Shown: piece by piece, positions 1 through 6,616 of the stretch | Position numbering within the stretch: position 1 is the first letter of the stretch | Layout of the letters: the number at the start of each line of letters is the position of its first letter | From: Candidatus Omnitrophota bacterium | GTDB taxonomy: Bacteria > Omnitrophota > Gorgyraeia > Zapsychrales > Zapsychraceae | Reading direction: 5' to 3' | NCBI GenBank assembly: GCA_030634235.1 | Contig: DAOWBD010000044.1 | Coordinates: 1-7,595 of the forward strand | DNA: 7,595 nt | Position numbers and translations under genes: made by a program | Notes under the pieces: generated by a model | The model's database searches: none | What the model was told of the DNA's origin: nothing | The model's input: only the letters and a program-made list of their open reading frames with translations

Positions 1-2
1 CA

Positions 3-506
3 CGAAAGCACCTTATCGGTATCGCTGTCTTTAAGGAGGAGCGCTGCCAGCTGTTGCGGCAGATCCCGTACGACCGTCTTCATGACGTCGTTTCCGAGAT
101 CATCGATTCGCTGAAGAACGCGTGTATGTCCTCAGGCATCGCGCATCTCGACCGGATCCATTTTGCCGGGACGCTCGAGGATAAAATGGAGATCATCGCG
201 AACATTGAGGCCTCATTTCAAGCAAAGATCGAATGCGACCATTCCATTGATATCGTCACGGCGCTTTCCATCGAAAACCAGTACTTTGACATCAATTTCG
301 CCAGGCGTTATACCTTGACGGAATCCGAACGCGTGCACACAATGAGAGCCGCAAAACTCCTGCTGGCCTTGTACTGCCTGTTCGTTGTCCTTTTGGGATC
401 GCAAATATTTTTTAGGTTCCAAAAGCTCAAGAACCTGGACTCATCCTACACAATAACAGATTACAATTACGCCCAAAACTTAAAGAAAGAATTGGATTCC
501 TTTTAA
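3..506 (+). CDS. PilM/GspL-like inner-membrane protein, C-terminal part (5' end outside window)
   Basis: The reading frame is open from the first bases of the window, so this is the C-terminal 167 residues of a longer protein. A TTG at 54 could serve as a start, but the coding-like sequence before it (RKHLIGIAVF) argues that the gene begins upstream. The visible part has a mixed alpha/beta region containing HLDRIHFAGTLEDK, which resembles the last subdomain of the actin-like ATPase fold of PilM and GspL (where 'GG' loops occur). Then comes ALSIENQYFDINFARR, a charged stretch, one hydrophobic helix (visible residues about 117-137, AKLLLALYCLFVVLLGSQIF) and a short tail. A cytoplasmic actin-like domain followed by a single membrane helix is the layout of GspL or of a PilM-PilN fusion. 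The next gene starts 2 bases after the stop and also encodes a small single-pass protein, which supports a secretion/pilus assembly cluster. Family assignment is inferred from layout and weak motifs, not from a catalytic signature. Confidence 0.5.
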   Translation, partial: RKHLIGIAVFKEERCQLLRQIPYDRLHDVVSEIIDSLKNACMSSGIAHLDRIHFAGTLEDKMEIIANIEASFQAKIECDHSIDIVTALSIENQYFDINFARRYTLTESERVHTMRAAKLLLALYCLFVVLLGSQIFFRFQKLKNLDSSYTITDYNYAQNLKKELDSF

Positions 507-508
507 TC

Positions 509-946
509 ATGCACGGAAAAATATACCGCTTTATTTTTGTTGAGTCGCGCTTCGAGCCGCTGTTCATGGCCTTTTTCGCGATTGTGCTTTTCTCAGGCCT
601 ACAGATCGCCACCGTATTTGTTCTCAACGGACAGGTCAGGGAAGGCGAAATGCGCAAGGCTCTTGTCGTACACGTTCCTGAAATGGAAAGCATTCTTTAT
701 CCGAAAGCAACCCGTCCGACAATGATCCCAAACCGGGCCCCGGAGCCTGTCCGGATCGGTAAAAAAGTATACGTCCTTAAAGGGATCAAGGAACATAACA
801 ACAGGCCTGCGGTGCTGATCAACGATGATGTTTACCAGGAAGGCGACCTGATCGAGCATTACAGCATCATCAAAATAACGGTCAATTCCGTACTGCTCAA
901 GAGCATTAAAAACGGTGAAATGAAGATCCTGCGTCTCGGCAATTAA
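509..946 (+). CDS. Single-pass membrane protein with GspB/PilP/GspC-like C-terminal domain
   Basis: This 145-residue protein has a short cytoplasmic N-terminus, one membrane helix at about residues 18-39 (LFMAFFAIVLFSGLQIATVF), a proline-rich linker (about 66-82) and a small beta-rich C-terminal domain (about 83-144). The domain reads KVYVLKGIKEHNNRPAVLIN, then DDVYQEGDLIEHYSIIKI and NSVLLKSIKNGEMKILRL. That pattern (a strand, 'G I ... N RPA VLIN', 'v.eGD.i..y.I.kI...sV.l...g....l.l') is typical of the periplasmic domains of GspB, PilP, MshK and GspC, which link the inner-membrane platform of a secretion or pilus machine to its outer-membrane part. I infer a role as such a linker in the same machine as the preceding gene. 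The ATG at 509 lies 2 bases after the upstream stop with only weak ribosome-binding sequence, suggesting coupled translation. Which subunit it is cannot be fixed from one window. Confidence 0.5.
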   Translation: MHGKIYRFIFVESRFEPLFMAFFAIVLFSGLQIATVFVLNGQVREGEMRKALVVHVPEMESILYPKATRPTMIPNRAPEPVRIGKKVYVLKGIKEHNNRPAVLINDDVYQEGDLIEHYSIIKITVNSVLLKSIKNGEMKILRLGN

Positions 947-959
947 AAACAAACGAACC

Positions 960-1802
960 ATGCCCAAGCGAACAAATCAATCTAAAAAAATAAAATGGAT
1001 CCCGAATATCCATTTCGAGGATATCAAATACGAAAAGGTCGGCGGGATCGCGAAGATCACGATCAACCGCCCGAAGGTCCGTAATGCGTTCAGGCCGCTG
1101 ACCGTCATGGAAATGTCGAAGGCCTTGAATGACGCGCGCGACGACGAGAAGATCGGCGTCGTTATTTTAACCGGCGCGGGGAAGAAGGCTTTTTGTTCCG
1201 GCGGGGATCAAACCGTCCGCGGCGACGACGGTTACAGAGACCATACCGGAAAGCACCGGCTCAATGTCCTTGATTTTCAGCGCCAGATCCGCACGTGCCC
1301 GAAACCCGTCATTGCCATGGTTTCCGGATATGCCGTCGGCGGCGGTCACATCCTTCAATTAATGTGCGACCTGACCATTGCGGCCGACAATGCCGTTTTT
1401 GGACAAACCGGCCCTAAAGTCGGATCGTTCGACGGCGGCTACGGCGCAAGCTACATGGCCCGGATCGTCGGCCAGAAAAAAGCGCGCGAGATCTGGTTCC
1501 TGTGCCGTTTCTACACGGCCAAAGAGGCGCTCGAAATGGGACTGATCAACAAAGTCGTTACTTATGCCCGGTTGGAATCCGAGACCGTCCAGTGGTGCCG
1601 GGAGATCCTATCCAATTCCTCGATGGCCATACGCTGCCTTAAAGCCGCGCTCAATGCCGATTGCGACGGCCAAGCCGGCCTTCAAGAATTAGCAGGAAAC
1701 GCGACGATGCTTTTTTATATGAGCGAAGAGAGCAAAGAGGGGCGTGATGCCTTTATTGAAAAGCGTAAACCGAATTTCGAAAAATTCCCGCGCCGTCCGT
1801 AA
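960..1802 (+). CDS. menB: 1,4-dihydroxy-2-naphthoyl-CoA synthase (MenB)
   Basis: MenB is a crotonase-fold enzyme that closes the second ring of o-succinylbenzoyl-CoA (OSB-CoA) by an intramolecular Claisen condensation, giving 1,4-dihydroxy-2-naphthoyl-CoA. The 280 residues align closely by eye with E. coli MenB (285 residues). Landmarks are FCSGGDQ (78-84), LNVLDFQRQIRTCPKP (101-116), the oxyanion-hole segment GYAVGGGH (123-130), FGQTGPKVGSFDGGYG (147-162) and the C-terminal NATMLFYM with Tyr253, equivalent to the E. coli Tyr258 that completes the neighbouring active site. Gly151 in GQTG matches the bicarbonate-dependent type I enzymes; type II enzymes such as that of M. tuberculosis carry Asp there. 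The ATG at 960 has no clear Shine-Dalgarno sequence and sits 13 bases after the preceding stop, so it may be co-transcribed with the secretion-like genes. No better in-frame start is seen and the length fits. It is the first gene of the menBACE run. Confidence 0.97.
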   Translation: MPKRTNQSKKIKWIPNIHFEDIKYEKVGGIAKITINRPKVRNAFRPLTVMEMSKALNDARDDEKIGVVILTGAGKKAFCSGGDQTVRGDDGYRDHTGKHRLNVLDFQRQIRTCPKPVIAMVSGYAVGGGHILQLMCDLTIAADNAVFGQTGPKVGSFDGGYGASYMARIVGQKKAREIWFLCRFYTAKEALEMGLINKVVTYARLESETVQWCREILSNSSMAIRCLKAALNADCDGQAGLQELAGNATMLFYMSEESKEGRDAFIEKRKPNFEKFPRRP

Positions 1803-1809
1803 AATTCTC

Positions 1810-2694
1810 ATGTCATACGAAATGTTAAAGAACTGGTTACTCGCCTTTAGGCCCAAGACACTCCCGGCGGCCATCGCCCCGGTCATGATCGGAACCGCCA
1901 TGGCTTTCGGCGACGGCGTGCATCATTTTCCGGCCGCGTTCGTTTGCCTTCTTGCCGCGCTCGCGATACAGATCGGCACGAACATCGCCAACGATTATTA
2001 CGACTTTAAAAAGGGCACGGACACGACCGAGCGCATCGGCCCAACACGCATGACGCAGGCCGGACTGATCAAACCCTCCGCCATGAAGGCAGCCTTTATC
2101 ATTTCTTTTGCCGTCGCGATAGTACTCGGGGCCTGGCTGATCCAGCGCGGCGGCTGGCCGATCGCCGTCATCGGTATTTTCGCGATCCTCTCCGGTATCT
2201 TGTATACCGCCGGGCCGTATCCGCTGGGATATATCGGCCTCGGCGAGGTATTCGTCCTTATTTTCTTCGGCCCGGTCGCCGTCGCCGGAACGTATTACGT
2301 GCAATCCTACGAGATGAACATGGCCGTTGTCCTGGCCGGACTTGCCCCGGGGCTGATCTCCGTCGCTATTTTGACCGTCAATAACCTGCGCGATATCAAC
2401 AGCGACCGCAACGCCGGAAAGCGCACCTTAGCCGTGCGGTTCGGTCGCTCCTTTGCTATTTATGAATTTTTGTTTTCCATTATTACGGCATCCCTGATCC
2501 CCGTTCTGATCTATTACCTGATCGATGACCACAAAGCTATTTTGGCCTGCGCGTGCCTCGCGCTTATTTCGGTTCCCACCATTAAGACGGTCCTCACAAC
2601 TTCGGACGGCCCGGCGCTCAATAAAGCCCTTGCCATGACCGGGTGCCTGTTAATGATCTACAGCCTCATATTTTCCATAGGTTGGGTCCTATGA
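1810..2694 (+). CDS. menA: 1,4-dihydroxy-2-naphthoate polyprenyltransferase (MenA)
   Basis: MenA is an integral membrane prenyltransferase of the UbiA superfamily that attaches the polyprenyl side chain to 1,4-dihydroxy-2-naphthoate, giving demethylmenaquinone. From the ATG at 1810 it has 294 residues (E. coli about 308). It begins MSYEMLKNWLLAFRPKTLPA, the usual MenA opening. The first Mg-diphosphate motif is NIANDYYDFKKGTD (58-71), followed by RIGPTR (76-80 region). The conserved YTAGPYPLGYIGLGE runs through residues 132-146, and the second aspartate motif is NNLRDINSD (191-199), followed by NAGKRTLAVRFG. Multiple hydrophobic helices fill the rest. The frame stays open back to 1744 inside menB, but those residues are unlike MenA and the 1810 start leaves 7 bases after the menB stop, so 1810 is preferred. 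The stop TGA overlaps the menC ATG, implying coupling. Confidence 0.96.
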   Translation: MSYEMLKNWLLAFRPKTLPAAIAPVMIGTAMAFGDGVHHFPAAFVCLLAALAIQIGTNIANDYYDFKKGTDTTERIGPTRMTQAGLIKPSAMKAAFIISFAVAIVLGAWLIQRGGWPIAVIGIFAILSGILYTAGPYPLGYIGLGEVFVLIFFGPVAVAGTYYVQSYEMNMAVVLAGLAPGLISVAILTVNNLRDINSDRNAGKRTLAVRFGRSFAIYEFLFSIITASLIPVLIYYLIDDHKAILACACLALISVPTIKTVLTTSDGPALNKALAMTGCLLMIYSLIFSIGWVL

Positions 2695-3782
2695 AGATCA
2701 TTTCAGCCGTTGTTTATCAGTATTCGCTTGAATTGGTCCAACCGCTGGTTTTGCGCGGCGCAACGCTTAACAACCGTGACGGCCTCGTCCTGCATTTAAA
2801 GTCCGACGAGGGATCCGAAGGATTCGGCGAAATCGCCCCGCTTCCCGGATTCAGCCGTGAAACTCTCGATGAGGCGCGTGATCAGATGCTCGCTTTGCGC
2901 TTTGCGCTTTGCGAGCAAGACATTCCGGAGAAGATCAGGAAACTCAACGGGGCCTTTGACCAATGGCTGGAAAATTCTACCCTGACCCCGTCGGTGCGTT
3001 TCGGCGTAGAAGCCGCCGTTCTCGGCCTTCTGGCAAACGCAAAGAATGTTTCTCTGGGCAAGTTGACATCCAAACAATTGCATCCGACAGTCAGGATCGC
3101 CGGATTATTGAGCGGCCCCGCGGATACACTCGCCACGTCTACAAAGAACCTCCTCGATGAGGGTTTTACAGAACTGAAATTGAAAGTGGGGGAGGATCCC
3201 GGCGAGGCGGTCAACAAAGTCAAGATCGTTAATGACGTGGCCTACGGCAAGGCGCTGCTGCATCTCGATGTTAACCAGGCATGGGATTTTGATTCCGCCG
3301 TGGCTTTCGGCAAGGAAATCGGCTGCGCGGCCGTAAGTTATATCGAAGAACCCTTTAAGGATACCACAAGGATCCCGGAATTCTTTGACGAAACGCTGAT
3401 CCCGGTCGCCTTAGACGAGTCGATACAATGTTTAACGTTCGATGAGATCCGTTCGATCTCCGGGGTCGATATTCTTGTCCTTAAGCCGACGATCCTCGGC
3501 GGCATTGAACGGACCCTCGCGATCATCGATCAGGCCAAGAGTTGCGCGATCGAGGTCAGCATCAGCTCATCATTCGAATCGTCGCTGGGGATATCGACGC
3601 TGGTCAACTTAGCGGGAACGTCACCACATAACATCACAGCCGCCGGGCTCAATACATTAAAATGGTTTAAAAACGATATTCTCAACACCCCGGTGCGACT
3701 CGAGAACGGGGCCATTACCGTCAATCAAAGAGCCATCTTGAGCAAGGACATTAATTTCAGCCTTTTACGCGAATTGAAATGA
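2691..3782 (+). CDS. menC: o-succinylbenzoate synthase (MenC)
   Basis: MenC is an enolase-superfamily enzyme that dehydrates SHCHC to o-succinylbenzoate. From the ATG at 2691 it has 363 residues. The N-terminal capping domain carries GFGEIAPLPGFSRETL (44-59), the usual loop of this family. In the barrel the catalytic pair is Lys163/Lys165 in ELKLKVG. The metal ligands are Asp193 (LDVNQAW), a Glu in IEEP (219-220) and Asp242 (LDES). The second-face lysine is Lys265 (LVLKPTILGG). All expected catalytic residues are therefore present. Enolase-superfamily MenC proteins can also act as N-succinylamino acid racemases, but the men neighbours point to the synthase role. The frame is open upstream to 2643, inside menA, but the ATG at 2691 overlaps the menA stop as ATGA and gives the expected N-terminus (MKIISAVVYQYSLEL). 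The gene's own stop overlaps the menE start in the same way. Confidence 0.95.
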   Translation: MKIISAVVYQYSLELVQPLVLRGATLNNRDGLVLHLKSDEGSEGFGEIAPLPGFSRETLDEARDQMLALRFALCEQDIPEKIRKLNGAFDQWLENSTLTPSVRFGVEAAVLGLLANAKNVSLGKLTSKQLHPTVRIAGLLSGPADTLATSTKNLLDEGFTELKLKVGEDPGEAVNKVKIVNDVAYGKALLHLDVNQAWDFDSAVAFGKEIGCAAVSYIEEPFKDTTRIPEFFDETLIPVALDESIQCLTFDEIRSISGVDILVLKPTILGGIERTLAIIDQAKSCAIEVSISSSFESSLGISTLVNLAGTSPHNITAAGLNTLKWFKNDILNTPVRLENGAITVNQRAILSKDINFSLLRELK

Positions 3783-5188
3783 CAGCATCCCCGCAAAACA
3801 TTTTCACAAAGAATTCTCCGACGGCTAATAATCCTGCCGTTATTTCCGGTGGGGAAACACTTTCCTACAGTGAATTTTTCCGCTGTATCCTCGGGGTCGA
3901 ACATCACGTCAGAACTTCCGGCATTGCACAACACAACCGTGTCGGAATCCGCAGCCATAACAGCATTGAGTATCTGGTTGCATTATTCGCGCTTTGGCGC
4001 CTCGGCGCCGTCGCCTGTCTCTTAAATACGCGCCTTCCCGACAATACCGTCGATCAACAATTGAAATCGATCAACAGCCAACGCCTTTTAACATCAACGG
4101 ACCTCGCCGCGATTTCAGAACGGCTTCGCAACGCTCGCGCCGAGGACGCGCAAGATCTTTGTGTTCCCTTCAACCAGGAGGCAACGGTCATTTTTACATC
4201 CGGGACCTCTTGTGAACCGAAAGCGGTTCTCCATACATTCGGGAACCACTACTACAACGCGAAAGGGGCGAATGAACATCTCCCCGTCGTCCCCGGCGAC
4301 CAATGGCTTTTATCGCTGCCGCTTTATCATGTCGGCGGGCTCGGGATCATCTTCCGCTCCTTTCTCGGCGGGGGAAGCGTCGTTATTCCCGGCCCCGACG
4401 AGCCGATTGATGAAGTCCTAAAGACGCAAAAGATCACGCACCTTTCTCTGGTGCCAACACAGTTGATGCGATTACTCCGCAACACGGATTGTCACAGCGC
4501 GCTTACGGGCCTTAAGGTCATCCTTCTGGGAGGCGGACCAATTCCCGATTCCCTGATCGAAGAGGCGGTCGAGCTCGGCCTGCCCGTTTACACGACCTAT
4601 GGCTCGACGGAGATGGCATCGCAAGTGGCCACCTCTAGCCGGTTGACCAAAGACAATTTGATCAGCGCCGGAAAAGTCCTTAATTACCGTCGATTAATGC
4701 TCACGGAAGGGGAAGAAATCCTTGTTAAGGGAGAGGCCTTATTTAAGGGCTACATCAAGCATTCCGATCTTTCTTTACCCTTTAACACAAATGGCTATTT
4801 CTTAACGGGAGATCTCGGCGAGTTCCGTGACGACGGCACCTTAGTCGTCAAGGGAAGGAAGGACAACATGTTCATCTCCGGCGGGGAGAATATCCAGCCC
4901 GAGGAGATCGAACAGTATTTGTGCCGGATGCAACACATCGAGCGCGCGGTGGTGCTCCCGGCCCCTGACGACGAATTCGGGGCACGGCCGGTCGCCGTTA
5001 TCAAAACAAAAGAGGGAGACGCGCTGATGATCCCGGAGATGTCCGCATTTCTTACTGGCCATCTTCCCAAGTTTAAGGTCCCGAAACAATATTTCACCTG
5101 GCCCGATACGGTCGATATTCACACCCCGAAGGTCAACCGGCAGGAATTATCCCAAACTATCCTTTCGATCAAAACTGATCATTCTTAG
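3779..5188 (+). CDS. menE: o-succinylbenzoate-CoA ligase (MenE)
   Basis: MenE is an adenylate-forming enzyme that activates o-succinylbenzoate with ATP and joins it to CoA, making the MenB substrate. It has 469 residues, normal for the family. The core motifs in order are the phosphate-binding loop TSGTSCEPK (140-148), LPLYHVGGLG (180-189), ILLGGGPIP (248-256), YTTYGSTEMAS (271-281), the ATP-ribose aspartate in TGDLGEF (343-349), the hinge GRKDNMFISGGENIQPEEIE (359-378) and a C-terminal lysine at 451 in PKVNR, where the family's catalytic lysine lies. The one oddity is Cys145 in the phosphate-binding loop, where the family nearly always has Gly (or Ser). The start ATG overlaps the menC stop as ATGA. 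The stop is TAG, and the gene is followed within about 90 bases by the convergent thioesterase gene. MenE identity rests on the adenylation motifs plus the men context. Confidence 0.93.
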   Translation: MTASPQNIFTKNSPTANNPAVISGGETLSYSEFFRCILGVEHHVRTSGIAQHNRVGIRSHNSIEYLVALFALWRLGAVACLLNTRLPDNTVDQQLKSINSQRLLTSTDLAAISERLRNARAEDAQDLCVPFNQEATVIFTSGTSCEPKAVLHTFGNHYYNAKGANEHLPVVPGDQWLLSLPLYHVGGLGIIFRSFLGGGSVVIPGPDEPIDEVLKTQKITHLSLVPTQLMRLLRNTDCHSALTGLKVILLGGGPIPDSLIEEAVELGLPVYTTYGSTEMASQVATSSRLTKDNLISAGKVLNYRRLMLTEGEEILVKGEALFKGYIKHSDLSLPFNTNGYFLTGDLGEFRDDGTLVVKGRKDNMFISGGENIQPEEIEQYLCRMQHIERAVVLPAPDDEFGARPVAVIKTKEGDALMIPEMSAFLTGHLPKFKVPKQYFTWPDTVDIHTPKVNRQELSQTILSIKTDHS

Positions 5189-5274
5189 CCTTTTCGCATA
5201 CAAAAAATATTCCTTTTTGAATCGACAGTCGTCAATTACACGCAGTCGAGCTCCATGAACGGGTCCTGGGATTT

Positions 5275-5673
5275 CTAAAGGGATTGCAGTCTTTTACGTA
5301 GTTCTGCAGGAAGGGGAATTTTTGCATACGTGGCTTTATCGACAGCAACGTGGACGGTCCGCGCCGTTCCGGCGATATTCTGCGCGGCATCAAGTAAGGT
5401 GTAGGCAATCGTGAAGGAAGTTTCACCGAGATCGGCAACCACCGTCTGAACCTCAACCGGGTCGCCAACCGAAAGCGGCAATTTGTAATCCGATTCGCTG
5501 TGCACAATGGGTAAAAGGAAGTCTTTTTCGTTGATCAGCCCGGCAACGGCAAACCCGATACTCTCCAACAATACCTCAAAGGCATCGTGGACGATTTTCA
5601 GCTGGTTCACAAAAAACAGCACCCCGGCCGCGTCGGTTTCGTGAAGCTTAATTTTTGTCTGGTACGTGATCAT
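5275..5673 (-). CDS. menI: Hotdog-fold acyl-CoA thioesterase, probable DHNA-CoA hydrolase (MenI-like)
   Basis: This 132-residue protein is a 4HBT hotdog thioesterase. Its N-terminal signature KLHETDAAGVLFFVNQL (9-25) followed by HDAFE (29-33) matches the 'tDaaGVvYfan...hea.E' helix of the cyanobacterial and plant-type DHNA-CoA thioesterases (Slr0204 type). Asp14 is the likely catalytic acid and the helix from AAGV the oxyanion site. The middle has VGDPVEVQTVV (69-79) and the end LPAELRKRL, both usual for the fold. The expected reaction is hydrolysis of 1,4-dihydroxy-2-naphthoyl-CoA, the step between MenB and MenA, which the adjacent men genes support. Generic 4HBT thioesterases (YbgC-like) are the alternative. 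I chose the ATG at 5673, preceded by AAGGA 4 bases upstream. An in-frame TTG at 5688 would put the start almost on the predicted transcript start. The gene is convergent with menE and has its own promoter. Confidence 0.8.
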   Translation of the reverse strand: MITYQTKIKLHETDAAGVLFFVNQLKIVHDAFEVLLESIGFAVAGLINEKDFLLPIVHSESDYKLPLSVGDPVEVQTVVADLGETSFTIAYTLLDAAQNIAGTARTVHVAVDKATYAKIPLPAELRKRLQSL

Positions 5674-5677
5674 AACA

Positions 5678-5686
5678 TCCTTTCTC
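5678..5686 (-). promoter_or_regulatory. Ribosome-binding site deciding the menI start
   Basis: Read on the minus strand, GAGAAAGGA lies 4 bases before the ATG at 5673. It favours this ATG over the in-frame TTG at 5688, which this very sequence would otherwise overlap. Confidence 0.65.
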
Positions 5687-5696
5687 AAGAGCTTTT

Positions 5697-5725
5697 AGTA
5701 TACCACATTAACTTATCAGCGGCAA
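5697..5725 (-). promoter_or_regulatory. Sigma-70-type promoter with extended -10 for menI
   Basis: On the minus strand there is TTGCCG (5725-5720), a spacer of exactly 17 bases, and TATACT (5702-5697) directly preceded by TGG, an extended -10 element. Transcription would begin near 5690, about 17 bases before the menI ATG, leaving a short leader with the ribosome-binding site. The spacing and position fit well; the assignment assumes a standard housekeeping sigma factor. Confidence 0.6.
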
Positions 5726-5751
5726 GTTTATGTATTGACAAAAGTAATAAA

Positions 5752-5769
5752 TATTGTAAGGATACAATA
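5752..5769. repeat. 18-bp inverted repeat, candidate operator
   Basis: TATTGTA and TACAATA form a perfect 7-base inverted repeat around AGGA. A consensus-like TTGACA lies at 5735-5740 on the + strand, but no good -10 sits 16-18 bases from it; the nearest, TACAAT at 5763-5768, is 22 bases away. The repeat is between the menI promoter and the tpx remnant/sod genes, so it may have been an operator for the lost tpx promoter or may act on menI from upstream. AT-rich dyads of this size are bound by many dimeric regulators, including peroxide and metal sensors, but I cannot name one. Confidence 0.4.
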
Positions 5770-5796
5770 ATTGAACCGACCAATAGGTGAAAGAAA

Positions 5797-5940
5797 ATAT
5801 TAATCGAGGAGCTGCGGCTCCTGTCGCGCGCGATCTTTGTCGTCGACCAGGATGGTGTTTTACAATACAAGCAAATCGTCAGCGAGATCACCAACGAGCC
5901 GGATTACGACGCGGTTTTGGAAACGGTGAAAAAGCTGTAA
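5797..5940 (+). pseudogene. tpx: Thiol peroxidase (tpx) 3' remnant, catalytic part missing
   Basis: This frame, which has no start codon of its own, reads ILIEELRLLSRAIFVVDQDG, then VLQYKQIVSEITNEPDYDAV and LETVKKL before TAA. That is the characteristic end of bacterial thiol peroxidase (Tpx, atypical 2-Cys peroxiredoxin): 'xLIkELrLLaRaVFVvD.dG...y...V.EIT.EPdYe.aL...kk'. Only about 47 of the usual ~165-170 residues remain. The part with the peroxidatic and resolving cysteines is absent, and upstream the frame meets TGA at 5788-5790. The sequence then becomes AT-rich promoter-like DNA. No ribosome-binding site precedes it, so it is probably not translated. The stop lies 46 bases before sodA, suggesting that a tpx-sod oxidative-stress pair lost most of tpx by deletion. 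A misassembly would look the same. The preserved, stop-free tail suggests that the loss is recent. Confidence 0.8.
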
Positions 5941-5972
5941 TTATAGAAACAAACGAAATTTTACGATCAATA

Positions 5973-5979
5973 AAGGAGG
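5973..5979 (+). promoter_or_regulatory. Strong ribosome-binding site of sodA
   Basis: AAGGAGG, a perfect anti-16S match, lies 7 bases before the ATG at 5987. It is the strongest ribosome-binding site in the window and contrasts with the weak or absent sites before the men genes, suggesting high expression of the dismutase. Confidence 0.85.
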
Positions 5980-5986
5980 ACATATC

Positions 5987-6616
5987 ATGGCTTACACATT
6001 ACCCCAATTACCCTACGCGTTTGACGCGCTTGAACCCTATGTCGACGCGCAGACCATGGAAATTCATCACGACAAGCATCACGCCGCTTATGTCAGCAAA
6101 CTCAACGCGGCTATTGAGGGAAAAGCGGACCTCGAGTCAAAAAGCATCGAGGATCTTATGAGCAACCTGTCCGCCGTTCCGGAGGAGATTCGCTCCGCCG
6201 TACGCAACACCGGAGGGGGGCATTACAATCATTCTGTTTTTTGGAGCGTGATCGGGCCCAACGCAGGCGGCAGCCCCGAAGGTGAACTCGCCGATGCGAT
6301 CGCAAAAGACTTCGGCAGCTTCGACGCGTTCAAGGAGAAATTCTCAAACGCGGCCGCGACCCGTTTTGGAAGCGGATGGGCGTGGCTCGCTGTCGGCAAC
6401 GGAAAACTATTCGTCACCTCAACGCCAAATCAAGACAGCCCGGTGATGGATATCGCCGAGGTTAAAGGAACGCCGATACTTACTATTGACGTTTGGGAAC
6501 ACGCGTATTATCTTAAATATCAAAATCGCCGCCCGGATTACATCTCCGCATTCTGGAATGTTGTCGACTGGAACGCGGTGGCCAAACGTTATAAAAACGT
6601 ATTACAGACAAGTTAA
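5987..6616 (+). CDS. sodA: Superoxide dismutase, Mn-type of the Fe/Mn family
   Basis: This enzyme converts superoxide to oxygen and hydrogen peroxide. It has 209 residues and no signal peptide, so it should act in the cytoplasm. It starts MAYTLPQLPYAFDALEPYVD, the standard opening. The four metal ligands are visible: His27 (MEIHHDKHH), His82 (GGGHYNHSVFW), Asp168 and His172 (TIDVWEHAYY). The second-sphere glutamine lies at 149 in TPNQDSPVM and Gly occupies the 77/78 region, the arrangement of Mn enzymes such as E. coli SodA; Fe enzymes carry the glutamine in the earlier helix instead. A cambialistic enzyme cannot be excluded. The C-terminal YQNRRPDYISAFWNVVDW (178-195) is intact. Upstream lies the tpx remnant. 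I see no clear sigma-70 promoter in the 46-base gap, so transcription may start further upstream, near the inverted repeat at 5752. The stop overlaps a possible minus-strand relic. Confidence 0.96.
   Translation: MAYTLPQLPYAFDALEPYVDAQTMEIHHDKHHAAYVSKLNAAIEGKADLESKSIEDLMSNLSAVPEEIRSAVRNTGGGHYNHSVFWSVIGPNAGGSPEGELADAIAKDFGSFDAFKEKFSNAAATRFGSGWAWLAVGNGKLFVTSTPNQDSPVMDIAEVKGTPILTIDVWEHAYYLKYQNRRPDYISAFWNVVDWNAVAKRYKNVLQTS

Noticed and set aside
1837..2304. 155-codon minus-strand frame inside menA
   Set aside because: It is antisense shadow of the clearly conserved MenA frame, rich in charged residues with no domain.
5201..5219. CAAAAA/TTTTTG inverted repeat between menE and menI as a bidirectional terminator
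   Set aside because: The stem is almost entirely A-T with a 7-base loop and would be too weak; no GC-rich stem with a T run is present.
5189..5274. Both convergent genes (menE and menI) end in TAG, with frames staying open afterwards for 29 and 12 codons, suggesting possible TAG recoding
   Set aside because: Both proteins have normal family lengths at the TAG, the extensions have no recognisable sequence, and short open runs of this size arise by chance.
5735..5768. TTGACA...TACAAT as a sigma-70 promoter for sodA or tpx
   Set aside because: The spacing is 22 bases, too long for a standard promoter, and no better -10 lies at 16-18 bases.
5787..6161. Open frame of 124 codons starting at the GTG at 5787 and overlapping the start of sodA
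   Set aside because: It is out of frame with both the tpx remnant and sodA, its translation has no family look, and it overlaps the well-supported SOD N-terminus.
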